From: Colletotrichum lupini
Taxonomy: Eukaryota > Ascomycota > Sordariomycetes > Glomerellales > Glomerellaceae
Reading direction: 5' to 3'
NCBI RefSeq assembly: GCF_023278565.1
Contig: NC_064675.1
Coordinates: 6,696,001 to 6,760,000, forward strand
Length of the DNA stretch: 64,000 nt
Position 1 is the stretch's first letter. Every line of letters begins with the position of its first letter. The notes beneath the pieces were generated by a model. That model was not told the DNA's origin. It worked only from the letters and a program-made list of their open reading frames with translations, and did no database searches. The position numbers were made by a program, and so were the translations under genes. Below, piece by piece: positions 22,931 through 35,332 of the stretch.

Positions 22931-24817
22931 AGTCGACCCACCCCCTTTTGGCCACCCCCCCCTTTTGGCCACCCCATTTCTCCATCCTAGCCACCGCATT
23001 AAAACCCTACCCACGATTTTCAAACCACTATAACAATTGCAAAAATCGTCCAAATGTAATTCTTTTTTGCACACTTATTTATTAATATGTAGTAGTCTCG
23101 TATACCGAAAATGAAGTTGTTCGGGCTCTTGAGGCTATCGGAAGAGGTCTCTTAGTTAATCGGGCCTTGATTAAGTTCGGAGTTCTAAGGTTAACTCTTC
23201 GTAACCGTAGGAGAGGCCACTAGACGAGGGTAATAGTATTCGTAGACCTCTAGAGGCTTCCTCTATAGTAAGAAGACTAGCTAGCTTAGTAGGTTCGTAT
23301 TTAGTATAATCTAGGTATTATACTAACTTATAAATAATTTATAAAATTCGCTAAGTAAGTTCTAAGATCCTAGGGGGATATAAATCCTCTTAAGAAGAGA
23401 TAGATAGACGCTTTCTTAAGGAGGAACTTATTAATTAAGGTCTAGAGAAGTCGTACTATCGATTCGAGGCGTCTAAATAGGGCTATTATTAATATAATTA
23501 AGTCATAGTTTAGATTACTTAATATACTAGAGATTAGCGATATTAAATAGGCTAATAGGTATAATATAGATAAGACTAGTATCCTAGAGGGTAAGGGATT
23601 TAATAGCCTAGTTTTAGGTAAGGTAGAAACTATAGTAGTATAAAAAAAAGAGCCTAGTTCGCGTGTTTAAGTATCTATTATCGAGTGTATTTTTATTAAT
23701 AATTAAGCTATTAAACTACTAGTTATATATAAAAAAAAGTCGGTATAGTAGTAGTGGTTTCTACTTAAACTTAACCCTTATATTAGTTAGGAGTTTATAG
23801 TAATAGATAATAGCTAGACGACCGATAAGACTGCCCTTAAGTGGTTGAAAATAGTGTTCTTATTATAGACTAAGACCCCCCCCCTTAGGGGGCTTAGTAT
23901 ACTTAATAAGCCTCGACTATTAGTTCTAAATAGCTATAGGAGTTATATGATAATAGAATTTATATAGGAATACTATAGAAATAACGTCTACTTACTATTC
24001 TTACCACTATATACTTCCCATATCCTCTAGCCGTTAAATATAGCTATCTTTAGACTTATTAAGTCTAAGTATAGGAAGGAGCTTAGTAAGGAGGATATAG
24101 TAAATAATTTTACTATCGTTAGAAAGCGGTACTTCTTAAGCTATTATTAAAAAGCTCGTTTAGCTAGTCTAACGTCGTTAAATATACGAAGTAGGTAGAA
24201 AGTAACTAGACTATATCCCCCTGATATGGCTAGACTACTTACTAATCTAATAGTCCTACTTAACCTAGTTATACTAACTAAAAAGACCGCAGATACTAAG
24301 TAAGTGATTAGTAATACTAGAAAAGCTATTAACTAGGTATTAGCGGCGTTTGTTATTAACTAGTTAATACCTAGGAAGGCTAGCGAGCTCTACGACTAGT
24401 TAAAGTTATTTATAGAGCTTAGTCTAGATTATAATACTTAACGACTACTATTTAAAAAGGTAAAAAAGGTATTTAGCGAGCAGGCCTACTATTTAGTAAT
24501 ATCTTAGTACTATATTCGAGTTTTAAAAGCCAAAGTTAACTAATTAAGGCCGCGGAAAAAGAAGAGTATACTAATAGACCTAAATACTAAGTTCGCAAAT
24601 ATTTAGGATATATAGAGAGCTTAGGAGGACTCTAGCGACCGTCTAGTTAGTCCTAGTCGACTCATAGGGGTCGAATTACCTAAGGAGAATAATGACTATA
24701 TTATTATGGTAGTAGAAGATAGTTAATTAATTGAGTGTAGTTAGTAGCGATGTTTTGATACCATGTTTTGATGGGGTGGCCAAAAGGGGGGGGTGGCCAA
24801 AAGGGGGTGGGTCGACT
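22931..24817 (+). mobile_element. Fot1/Pogo-type DNA transposon (1887 bp), RIP-degraded
   Basis: Perfect 45-bp terminal inverted repeats (22931-22975 and 24773-24817) begin AGTCGACCC and are flanked by TA. Each TIR contains a tandem near-duplicate of CCCCCTTTTGGCCA. The length equals that typical of Fot1 (about 1.9 kb). The interior holds one decayed transposase on the plus strand. The element lies inside the GH35 pseudogene, in coding sequence next to GGVGLAQ. Confidence 0.93.
23080..24726 (+). pseudogene. Fot1/Pogo transposase with DDE_1 domain, RIP-inactivated
   Basis: Plus-strand translation begins near YTENEVVRALEAI (a psq-type helix-turn-helix start, about 23.10 kb). The DDE region shows IDNS ... 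TALKWL at about 23.80-23.86 kb, then RLLVLNSY and the YLLFLP-YTSH-LQPL-VAIF block at about 23.92-24.05 kb, followed by SKYRKEL. It ends in a frame closing near 24725. Many TAG and TAA stops interrupt it; most sit where Gln or Trp would be expected. The Asp expected in the LDNH-type motif is changed to Asn. It cannot be functional. Confidence 0.85.
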
Positions 24818-25868
24818 TAGAGATTGAGCCAGGCCAACACCTCCCCTTTGATCAATCAGCACCAATATCGACGAGAGGGACTAGAAAATAGCATGGGCCT
24901 ACCATGGATCGGGGGCACCCCCCTGGTACTCCAATACGGCATAGGGGCTGCTTGGGCTCTGCTGCAGATGGTTTTGATACGTATACGTCAAACTTAAAGC
25001 AGTGAGATCCGTCCAGTCCGTGGGATGATCGCCTAAATACTCAATCAGCAGACATGACTGAAGCGGTTGTTAGAAAACTTACATCCTTTGTAAAAAGGGT
25101 AAGCGTCATGCGCGTAGATGTCCAACTCCCCTTTTCCAGATCCAGGCGCCCAGTTGCCCAAAGGCACGGCGTCATTGCCAATCAAAGGAACTTCAATACC
25201 ATTTCGTCGAAACTGGTCTTCCATAAAAACCATGTAGTTTGGGTCCAATAGCTTGGTTGACTCAACCGGGTTGGCTGTTCCGACCGCTAAACTGTACTCG
25301 TTTTCGGGCTGCACAAGGATTATGGGTCCGCTGTTGGTTATCTGAGCAGCTGAGATGACGCGAAGGACGCTTGAAATGTAGTTTCCGTTGCGTTGGTGTA
25401 ATCTGGGGCCATTGATCTCAATTCACCCTTATTGCGCTGTAACCAGCCAGGAAAGCCGCCCCCAGAGAGCTCAGAGTTGATATAGGGACCAGGTCGTGCG
25501 ATGAGATAGAGTCCAGCCTCGACGGCGGCGTCGATGAAAGGTTGAAGATCAAACACATTGTCCATGCGTACCTCGCCTGGTTTGCCCTCGAGCAAGGCCC
25601 AGTTGACGTAAAAGGACACTGCGTTATAACCTAGCGCTTTGATCTTCTGGAGCACGTCTAACCAGAGTCCTGGTGAAGGAATACGCCATGGGTGAAACTC
25701 GCCGGACAAGATGACGATACGCTCCCCTCGGATAAAGAGTGAGTGTTCGTCCCATCTGACTAGATCCTGAGTGATATTGGTGGATTTGATATGGGATCTG
25801 CTGAGAACAGCATCGGTGGGGGGTAAAAAGAAGAGGCTAGTAACAGCCAAGAAAGAGGAAAGCTTCAT

Positions 25869-26543
25869 CTCGACTTCTCAATCGGAAATCATTTGGTAAT
25901 TTTGGATCGAACGACTGGATTTGGTTGAAACTGGAACACGCCTTATATCTTTATCAACCAGATAACCTGTTTACTTGTGTTGACAGCCATCAATCTTGAT
26001 ATAAATATGCACTTTAATTGCCAAGCTGCGCCGACCTGTTGAATAGTACATGCATTCTCGCTTTCGCGTTGACGGTCGTAGGGTATGACAAAGTGCCTTT
26101 GCTCTTATGATGTTGATATCAGTGTCCAATGGGCCAAGCTTATTGTGGTCCCCAAGCACGACATCCATTTCGATGCGATCTGCTCTACTCGCATAGGAGC
26201 GGATATAGCATAATAGGGTAACAATTTGCCCGACGCAGAGGTGCCTGGGTTTGGGGCATACCTTGGGCAAGGCGTGACCTTGCCAGCAGAACCGTACGTA
26301 CTCTACGCCACTTAAGATGTCCCTTCGAAGCGCAAGAGAGCGGAAGCGAAGTGCAGGGTATGTGAGCGTCGACGTATCATACGCGTATTCGTACGATTGG
26401 AGCCGAAGCTACACGTATATTGTGCCCGTCCCAGGATCAGCGTAGTATATAATGGGATTACGAAAACTTACATAGGCACCAGTGCAAAGGAGGCCACGGT
26501 GATCTCAGTGCTTCGATAATGATTATTCATCCCAATCGCAGGG
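25869..26543. other. Former promoter region of the GH35 gene
   Basis: Ordinary base composition, upstream of the dead beta-galactosidase start. It contains no protein-like frame and ends at the target duplication of chromovirus copy 3. Confidence 0.45.
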
Positions 26544-26752
26544 TATCAGGCCTCGCCGGTCAGGCCTCGTTAGTTAAGGAATAGCTTAGGGGGCATAAAG
26601 AGGGGGACTAAGTAATAAAAGAGTAGCTTAAGTATATATAGAGCGCTAGTAATATACCTCGAGAGAAGGGTAAATTTTAGTAATTTATTTTTTAAACCCT
26701 GATACTAGTTAGTTTTTATAAGCTTCTTTTTTATATTATATACTTATTAATA
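26544..26752 (+). repeat. Chromovirus copy 3, 5' LTR
   Basis: Begins TATCAGGCCTCGCCGG at the host junction, where it is almost unmutated, and ends CTTATTAATA. The outer 40 bp keep their CG-rich sequence while the inner part is largely A/T. Confidence 0.92.
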
Positions 26753-26999
26753 ATTTAAAGTTTTTATTTATAAAGGGAACTAAGTTAAAAACTTAAAATA
26801 TTAATAAGAATAAGACGTAATAAGAGAGCGTAGTCGGCGTTATAATAATAAAAAAAAGATAACTTTTTTTTATTAAACCTCCTAAAGTTACCTCCTCTTT
26901 AATAAATAATATAAGAACGAAGTATAATAAAACAAATAATATAATAATAATATAAAAAAACTATATTACTAAGAATATTAACGAATTTTAAATAAAATA

Positions 27000-29900
27000 G
27001 CGAACCTCTTACCCTTACTTATTAATACTTAAACTAAATAATAAGTAATAAGCTAATAAAGCTATAAGAATAAGAACGATAATTAAAAAAAAATTCCTTA
27101 TTATAATATACAAAGAGCGCTTATATAAAAGATAAATAGATTTAAAACGCTTATAAAGCTTTTTAAATAGCCTAGCTCCCGTACTAAGGGCTATAGTTTT
27201 AATTATAATAACTTTAAATATTAATTTTAATATAAATAAGAATATAAACCCCTAGACTAAGAATAGTTTAATAAATAAAACTATATTTAAAATACCGCTC
27301 GAGCGATAATAAAATAATAAGTTCGTACTATCTAAGCCCCTATTTACTAACTCCTTTTTAACTTAAATAAATATTATAAATAGAACGTTTATATTTAAAC
27401 CGCTATCCCTTTTTAATTTATTATATATTAATAAATCGGTACGGAATTTATAAAGCTTCCTCTTTAACTATTATTATTACTTCGACTTATAAGCTTAATA
27501 AATAAAAATAGATTATAATAAAGTAGCGTATACGGTTAGCTACTTAAGTAGTAATATAAAAACTTCTTAAATATATTATATTTTTAATTACTAAAGGACC
27601 CCGAGGTTTATAATAAACTAAGTTATATAAAAAGAACTAGAGACTTTTTTATAAAATAACTTATTTAATCCCGCTAGCTAAGGAATAATAATAAGTATAT
27701 AACTAAATAGTACTTTATAAAACTAAAAAAAAAAAGTTAATAAGTTCGTTAGCTATATTAATAAGCTCGAAATAAAACTAAAATATATTTTAATAAAGAA
27801 ATAAAAGATCTTTATACTAATAAGTAAACTATAATCTAAATTATACTTCGTAATAATATTATAAATAAAACTTTTATAGACTTATTTATAGTTAATATTA
27901 TTAATAAGACGTATTAAATAATCCTTATTATTAATAAAGAGCTTACGAACGTCCCCTAAGTAATATTTTAATTTAAACTCGAACGAGTTAATAAGAAAAT
28001 ATTAAAGTATTAATAAGTTAAATATATAAAAAACACGCCGTAACTCGCTTAGTAAAAATATTACGTATTATAATATTACGACTTAATATATATAACTAAG
28101 ACTAGGGCCCGCCCTATAGGCTTATAGTAGTTATAATATATTATATATATAAGAATACGGGAATATAAAGTTATTCTTATAAAATAAAAGAACTATAAAT
28201 AAGTTATATATAAATAAAAAGTAGTAATTACGTAATAAAGTAATTATTATAATTACTCTAAGTAATCGCTTATTAATATTTACTAAGTAATTATTAATAA
28301 AGGATATATTTATAAGCGGACTTATATATAATATAGACTTAAGCCGGGCTTTAAAATAGACTTTTATAGCTTTTTTAATAATTAACTTAGTATTAGATCT
28401 TACGATTGCTTTTAGCTATTTTTATTAAAAACCCCTTTTAATAAGACTATAATTAATTACTAAAACCTTACCTACTTTATAACTTATAGATATAGTTTTA
28501 GAGAAGCTATTTATAATTATGATATTATTTACTTAGTACTTATAGCCTTAATTTCTATTAATATACTTATTACGACTAGCTAGCTATAATACATAATTAT
28601 AAAAAAACTAGCTATATTATAAGGGATTATTTATAACTATAGGAGTAGTATTAATAATACTATAATTATAATAAAACTAAGTACTTTACTAATAACTACC
28701 TAAGTATTATATATTATAAATATAACTAAGAAAGGTATAAGGCCGTTAGTTATTAATTAAACCTTACTCTAGTTAAGTAGCGCGGACTAATAACGAGCTC
28801 GAATATTATTTTAATAAGGAGAGTAGTTAATAATTAATAAGGGTAGTACTTAAACGTCCCGACTTATATATACTTAAACTATATATAAAAGAAGCTAAGT
28901 ACCCTTATTAATTTAAAAATAGAAAAGAACGTAATTAGTATTAAGCTATTTAATAACTTTAATACTAATTTACGAATTTACTTATTATTATAGTTAGTAA
29001 ACGTAAAAAGTAAATAAATAAAAATATTAAGAAGCTATTACTTACGGCTTTAAATTATTAATAACGACTATATAATAAAAATATAGCTATATTACTTTAT
29101 AATAACTAATATTACGGTACTTATACTTATTTTTAGTTTTCTCTAGCTAAAGAATATCGACTTATTAATTAGTTAAAAATAAAAAAAGTAATAATATCTA
29201 ATTTATAAATAATATATCCGCTTAAATACCCTAAAAAAGGGGCTACTAAATAACTTAGTTTTAATAATACTTACGTATATTATAATTAACTTAGTTATAA
29301 ATAATAACGTAATACTAGCGAGTATAGCTGAGGATTAGAAGCTACGTTATTAAAACTTTAATAACTTATTTTTAAAAAAAAAAGCTATTTTATTACTAAA
29401 TAGAATACTATATAATTATTATATTAAGCTAAATAATATAGCGCTTATTCCCTAAGGACCTATTTATTTATTATTAAATTATAAGCTCGAGATCTTACGT
29501 AACTATTTAATAAAAATAAAGACTAGGGGCTAAATACGCCCCTTTAGAAGCTTAATAAGAGTACATATTTTTTTTATATTTAAAAAAAGAGGAGAGCTAC
29601 GACTTTATATTAACTATAAAATAATTAATAAAATTATATAGAAAAATAAAACGCTACTACTACTAATTAAAGAGATATTAAATAAACTATTTAATACCTC
29701 TATTTTTATAAAACTAAACCTTAAGAACGCGTATTATCATATATATATAACCGAGGGTAATAAATAAAAAACGGCTTTTTATACTAAATACGAGTAGTTC
29801 GAGTACTTAGTTATACCTTTCGGGCTAACTAACGTACTTATAACTTTTTAAATATATATTAATAACGCTCTAAACGGCCTAGTTAATACTATTTATATCG

Positions 29901-32900
29901 TATACTTAGATAATATCTTAATATATAATAATAACTACGTAATATATAAAGAGTACGTACGTAGCGTATTATAGAAATTTTAATAATAGAACTTATATTT
30001 AAATAGTAATAAATATAAGTTCTATATATTATATATAAAATTCTTAAAGTATATTATATTTAATAAAAATATAAAAATAGAACCCGCGCGTACCGAAATT
30101 ATAATAAATTAGCTATTTTTAAAAAGCGTTAAAAATATATAAACGTTCTTTAAATTTATAGGGTTCTATTATAGATTTATTAATAATTATACTAAAATAA
30201 CGGTACTTTTAATAAACGTATTAAAAAAAGTAAAATTAGGATAGTTAGAGTTATTAATACCCGCTATAAAATTGTTTAAAAAGCTATTAATAGTATTTAC
30301 TAACACGCTAATATTATAATATTTTAATTTTATTTTATTTATATAGTTATAAATAGACGTTTTAGCTCGAGCTATTAGCTTAGTAATTACGTAATTATTT
30401 AAAGGTAATTAGTACTTAATTACTTATAAGTTAAGGAAATTAACGGATATAAAAAGCTATTATAATATAGGAAATATAAAGCTACTAACTATTATAAATA
30501 TATTAAAGAACTAATAATACTACTTTACTTATAACCGAGATTAGGTCGTAGTATTTATAAATTATTTTAATTTGTAGTTTTTAAATATAAAAAAGAGATT
30601 AAATAAGAAATAGCTATACTAATTAAATAAACTCATAGCGTTTAATATTAAAATTAGGTTTAAGTTAAATATAAAAAACTTAGTAAATAGATTATTATAA
30701 AAACCTAACTATAATAAAAATAATAATAATAATAAAATAAAAGAGCTATTTTTAAAAATAAAAAAAGACTTTTATAACATTAAAAATATATAAGAGCTTT
30801 TTAAAGTTATAATAATAAAGTATATAAGGACGAGCTATAAGAGCGGCTCTTAAGTAAAAAGGATAACAAGTATTTTAAAAACGGAACTAATAATAATATA
30901 AAGAAATAAGTAAAAGACGTTAAGAGCTCTAGTTTAAAAAAACTTTAAAAAGTATTTTAAAAAGTATAACGGGGCTACGAACTTAAAGTATTAAAGTTAT
31001 AATATAATATTTAAAAAGCTATTTAAGCTTATTATTAAAACTATAAATTATAAACTATTCGTTTTATAAAACTTCGATATAATAAGAGCGCTTAAAATAA
31101 TAATTAATAAAGAGGGGTTATTAATAATAAGTTAATTATAAGCTATTTAATAAGAGGACGCTTTTATAAAGGATAGGTAATAAACTAAAAAGAACTAATA
31201 GCCTTACTTAGTTAGAAAATAATAATAATAAAGCTAAATATATAACTCGAGAGGGCTATTATATTATAATAGCTACGCTTGCGTATTATTATATAAGGGG
31301 TTAAAAAGAGAGGTTATTAAAATATATTATAATATATTTATAATAAAATATTATAATATAAAATAAATAATATTATTATTAAAACACTATTATTATTAAA
31401 ATAGAGTAAGTAGGGATATAAAAAGTTATATTAATATTTATATAATATACTAATAAATAAAGCCTTATTATTATAAACTATATAGCTTATTACGCCCCCT
31501 ATTTATCTTAATTAAGCTATAATATAAAATATTATTAGATTTTATTATAAGCTTATTTATATTAACTACGCTAATCGGGAGGCGCCCCTACGACGCAGTA
31601 CTTATTATAATAAACCGATTTATAAAATATAGCGTTTATATTATTATAAAAACAACCCTTATAACCTAAGGATTTATAAACCTCCTATTTATAAAAATCT
31701 TTATTAAGTTTAAAATATTTAAAGGGATCGTTTTTAATAAGGGGTCGTTATTTATAAATAAATTTTAAACTTATTTTTATTACTTTTTAATAATAAAGAG
31801 GCGTTTTAATACTACGTTTTATTTATAAATAAATAATTAAATAGAATAGTAAAACTAATACTTAGAATAGTACTTTTATTATTTTTATATTTAGGACTAA
31901 TTAGATTAAGTATAGCGTTTTTACTTAGCCGAGTTTATATATAATAATACTTAGTACTTAGTAATTTATAAAGCGCTTACTAAGGCCTTATTCGGGTTCT
32001 TATTTATATATTTTATATTAATCTTAATAGGGGCTCGAGATAGTATATAAAATATCTTAGTTAAGGAGCGTACGGCCCGATTATAAACTAATTAAAAAGC
32101 TTTATAACCCTTTATATAAAAAGTACGCGAAATATATAAATAATAAATTAATAAAGCTAAGATAAATATATTATATAAAATAAATAACTAAGTATTATTA
32201 TTAAAAAAGAATATTAATAAGTAGTATTTTAGTTAGAAATTAGTTAATAAGTATTTAAGCCTATTCAAAGTTAAATTAATAATGAGAACGGTAAAAGTTA
32301 TTTATTAATTAAATATATCAATATAATATAAAATATATAATATATCTTATATATCCTTATTCGAGCTATATTAATATTACGAAAAAGCCCCTTAGAAGCC
32401 CTTACTTATTAAGGATATAAATAGAGAGCTATTTTATAAAATAAAAAATATTATATAATATAGAGGGCTAAAAAAGAAGTAATAATACTTAATTTAATAA
32501 AAAGGATATAATAATAATAAAGATACGTAGGAACTAGCTAAATATATTAAAAACGTAGCGTTAATTAATATATATAAAAAACGAGTTTTAATTAAATAGT
32601 ACGCTTTAATTCTTAATAAGCTTAATAACGTAGCGAACTAGTTATTAATAATAAAAAAAAGGGGGCTATATAGTTATAACTAAGTAATATAAATATACTA
32701 ATTACGAACCGTTTTTTTAATTTTTATAATATATAAGAGGACTACTCTTATTTATAAAAGAACTACCCTTATATATAAAAAGGCCGCCCTAGTTATTATC
32801 TTAAGGGTTATTATAAAAGAAATGATCTTTTTATTATTAACGAATTTATAAATAATTAATTATAAATATAAAGTATAAGCGGGGTAATTATATATTAATT
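27000..32900 (+). pseudogene. Chromovirus copy 3 gag-pol, RIP-inactivated
   Basis: Plus-strand remnant of the same polyprotein as in copy 1. Zinc-knuckle, protease, reverse transcriptase, RNase H, integrase and chromodomain can be placed by correspondence with copy 1. Stops are far denser than in copy 1. Boundaries are approximate. Confidence 0.75.
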
Positions 32901-34203
32901 AGAATATTATTTAAGTAGCGTACTTAGTTATAAATAGTACGAAGTAATATAATTATAATATTATTATAAAATAAAAACGTAGTATAAGAAGAGCTTATAA
33001 CTATTTTATTATTATTATTATTATTAATAAGAGTCGAGTAAGCCTTTTTATTAGCGCGCTTAAGCGCCCTTTACGTATTATTAATAATAATTTAATAAGT
33101 TTATTAAAGCTATAGAATAATATTAATAACCTAAGTAATAATAATAATAAAGCGATAATAAAATAATAAACCTCTAAATTATAAACGTTATTATTTAAAG
33201 CGAGAGTAGTATTTTATAAAGTTTAGATTATAAATTCTACGGACTTAAGAACTTAAAATATTACTAATATAATATATAAGAGAAGTAATAAAATAGTAAT
33301 TACGCTAAGCGCTTATTATATTTTTATAAAAATAGTTCTGCGTAATATATTTAATATAATATACGCTAGATCCTAAAAAGGTATTAAATAAAAAAGTAAA
33401 CTAGGGGCTATAAATTACTAACCTAGCTAATTATAATACTTAGTTTTTAAATTAAGTACTTTATATATAATATAAGCGGGGTAAGGGAGCGGGCGTACTT
33501 AGCTAACTCTAATTTTTTTAATATTCGCTTTTCTTTTTTTTAATAAGAGTTTATAATAGTTAATATAAAAAATATATAAGTAATAATATATATACGAGGT
33601 TAGGGTAAGTAAAGGGGATATTGAGCTTTTTAAATAGATTATTATTATTATTATTACTAAGTATACTTATAGCGCTAACGACCGTTCTATTATTAATAAT
33701 AGCGACTTTATAATTAAAAGTTATATTTATATTAAAACGAGTTAATAGCGAATATAGAACGACTTTATAAGAGACTTATTTAGGTACAAGAATTATATAA
33801 AAATAAGGATTTAAAAAATATTTATTAACTATAATATTTATATAACGAGGGAGTAATATAAACGTTAATAAAAGTAAAAAATTATATATAAAAAAGATAA
33901 CTATAAAAAAAAAAAAGGAATTTAGAATTATAATAGTTTAAAAGGGGGTTAATATTAGTAAATAAAAATAAAGTAAAAACTACTTAGGTACTAGTAGTTA
34001 TAAGGACGGCTTATAAATAAAAACGACTTAAATATAAAATTATAAAGTTATTATTTAAAATAAGGGGTTTATACTTAGGCTAATAAGTATTATTTATACT
34101 TACTCTTATACTATATATCTAAGGACTTCTTGAATAAAAGATTAATATAGCGTATATAAATTATAAATAAGCTTTAAAATAAAGCTTAGAAAAGTAAGTA
34201 CTT

Positions 34204-34411
34204 TATTAAACTTTATTAATTAGGCTTTATTAATTAAAAAATAGCTTAAAAATATAAAAAAGAGGACTAAGTAATAAAGGAGTAGCTTAAGTATATATAG
34301 AGCGCTAATAGTATACCTCGAGAGAAGGGTAGATTTTAATAATTTATTTTTTAGACCTTAATAGTAGTTAGCCTCTATAAGCTTCTTCCCTGTGTCACAT
34401 ACCTATTAATA
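34204..34411 (+). repeat. Chromovirus copy 3, 3' LTR
   Basis: Begins TATTAAACTTTATTAA (fully RIP-converted form of the 5' LTR start) after a converted purine tract, and ends CCTATTAATA at the TAGGG flank. Confidence 0.9.
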
Positions 34412-35332
34412 TAGGGTCGTTTTGAGAACGCGGACTTGTGAGAATAACATGGCGTAAGCTGCCGGGCCGGGCTAATCGCTTGACTTTCTTTCATTTCCTT
34501 GTGACCATCTTAATGTGAGCGGTCCGGCAGTTGTGATCTGCCCCGCCTCTGGCCCGAAGACTATGAGGTCGACCCGAATCTTTTCGAAATTCCCATTCTC
34601 CCGGAAATTCAACAAGAACCGTTACGTCAAAAGTGAGCAGTGAAGTCACCTGCTTCAATCAAGCCTTGACATCGTGGCTGGGTGAAGTGACGTCCCAGTC
34701 AAACACGCGTACTGCTGGCAGTCTGGTTGGCCGGGATGTGAAAGCGGGGTAGAATACACGTATGGAGATGGGATACGGCAACTTCCTCGTAACATACTCA
34801 CGCCTAACTATGTGCCAATCGTGGGCTCTCTGGGCCAGATGCTCCCAGGCTATTGGGGCTTTATGAGCGCGGTGGAGTGATTGGTATTTTGTATTTCATT
34901 CCTTTTCATCCTTGACTGTAAGAATATACCCGTTCAACATCAAATATGGAGCAGCCGCACTTTGGCCACGTCTTCTACATAAGGTACCTATGTAATTCAA
35001 TATATGGCGAGATATGGAAGGTTTGCAATCTGCAGTGACTACTGTGGTTTGTTCTGAGCCCAGAAGGCGCAACGTCAGAGAAGGATACTCCCGAAAATTG
35101 CCTTCAGATTCAGTCAACTACCTTACATGGAATAATCGGCTTGACACTAACAAGACAGGGAAATACTGTTCTTGTACTTTTGCACACCTCACTCCGATCA
35201 GAATCTCAGATTTAGTCCTCATATCGCTGCATTTATTCAATGGCTGAGACTTCTCGGGCTATCTGTCACCTGAGCGATGTCTTCGTGCGCTCCTCCTGCA
35301 TGTTGATCATTGCCTTGTCCAAAGGCCACGTC
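34412..35332. other. Intergenic region, no gene seen
   Basis: Balanced composition between chromovirus copy 3 and the 3' end of the interrupted hydrolase gene. Short frames on both strands have no recognisable features. Confidence 0.4.

Larger units (their letters stand above)
13461..25868 (-). pseudogene. GH35 beta-galactosidase, broken by two transposons and point lesions
   Basis: Homology to fungal LacA-type GH35 enzymes reads from the ATG at 25868 (signal peptide MKLSSFLAVTSLFFL..., then the HPWR and ARPGPY regions) to a TAA at 13461-13463. The acid/base Glu is in PENEY (about 25300), the nucleophile Glu in VLEYQGG (about 24920). Introns are recognisable at 25033-25082, 24846-24902 and about 13680-13737. 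Lesions: a one-base frameshift near 25380; a Fot1-like insertion (22931-24817); loss of the roughly 25-30 residues expected between GGVGLAQ and YSGTNWGN; a chromovirus insertion (15251-22608) between the Arg-His and Asp-Tyr codons of RHTDY; a second one-base frameshift near 14643; and an in-frame TGA at 14604-14606. The later beta-galactosidase domains follow in order. The product would have been a secreted galactosidase for plant galactans or arabinogalactans. The gene is certainly dead. Confidence 0.93.
26544..34411 (+). mobile_element. Ty3/gypsy chromovirus, copy 3 (7868 bp), heavily RIP-mutated
   Basis: Same family as copies 1 and 2 but in opposite orientation, polyprotein on the plus strand. 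It is flanked by CAGGG (26539-26543) and TAGGG (34412-34416), a 5-bp duplication differing by one C/T. LTRs are about 209 and 208 bp. Despite almost complete loss of C and G, the reverse transcriptase can be read (YLDNILIYN at about 29.90 kb; KLNLKNAYY-like block at about 29.72 kb). It lies between two dead genes and interrupts no gene that I can recognise. It is about 0.5 kb longer than the other copies, so it may carry small insertions, which I could not place. Confidence 0.93.

Noticed and set aside
25314..25338. Possible intron between the two 5' open frames of the GH35 gene
   Set aside because: The missing residues (YISSVLRVISAAQITNSGPI) can be read straight through in the +1 frame, so this is a one-base frameshift, not an intron.
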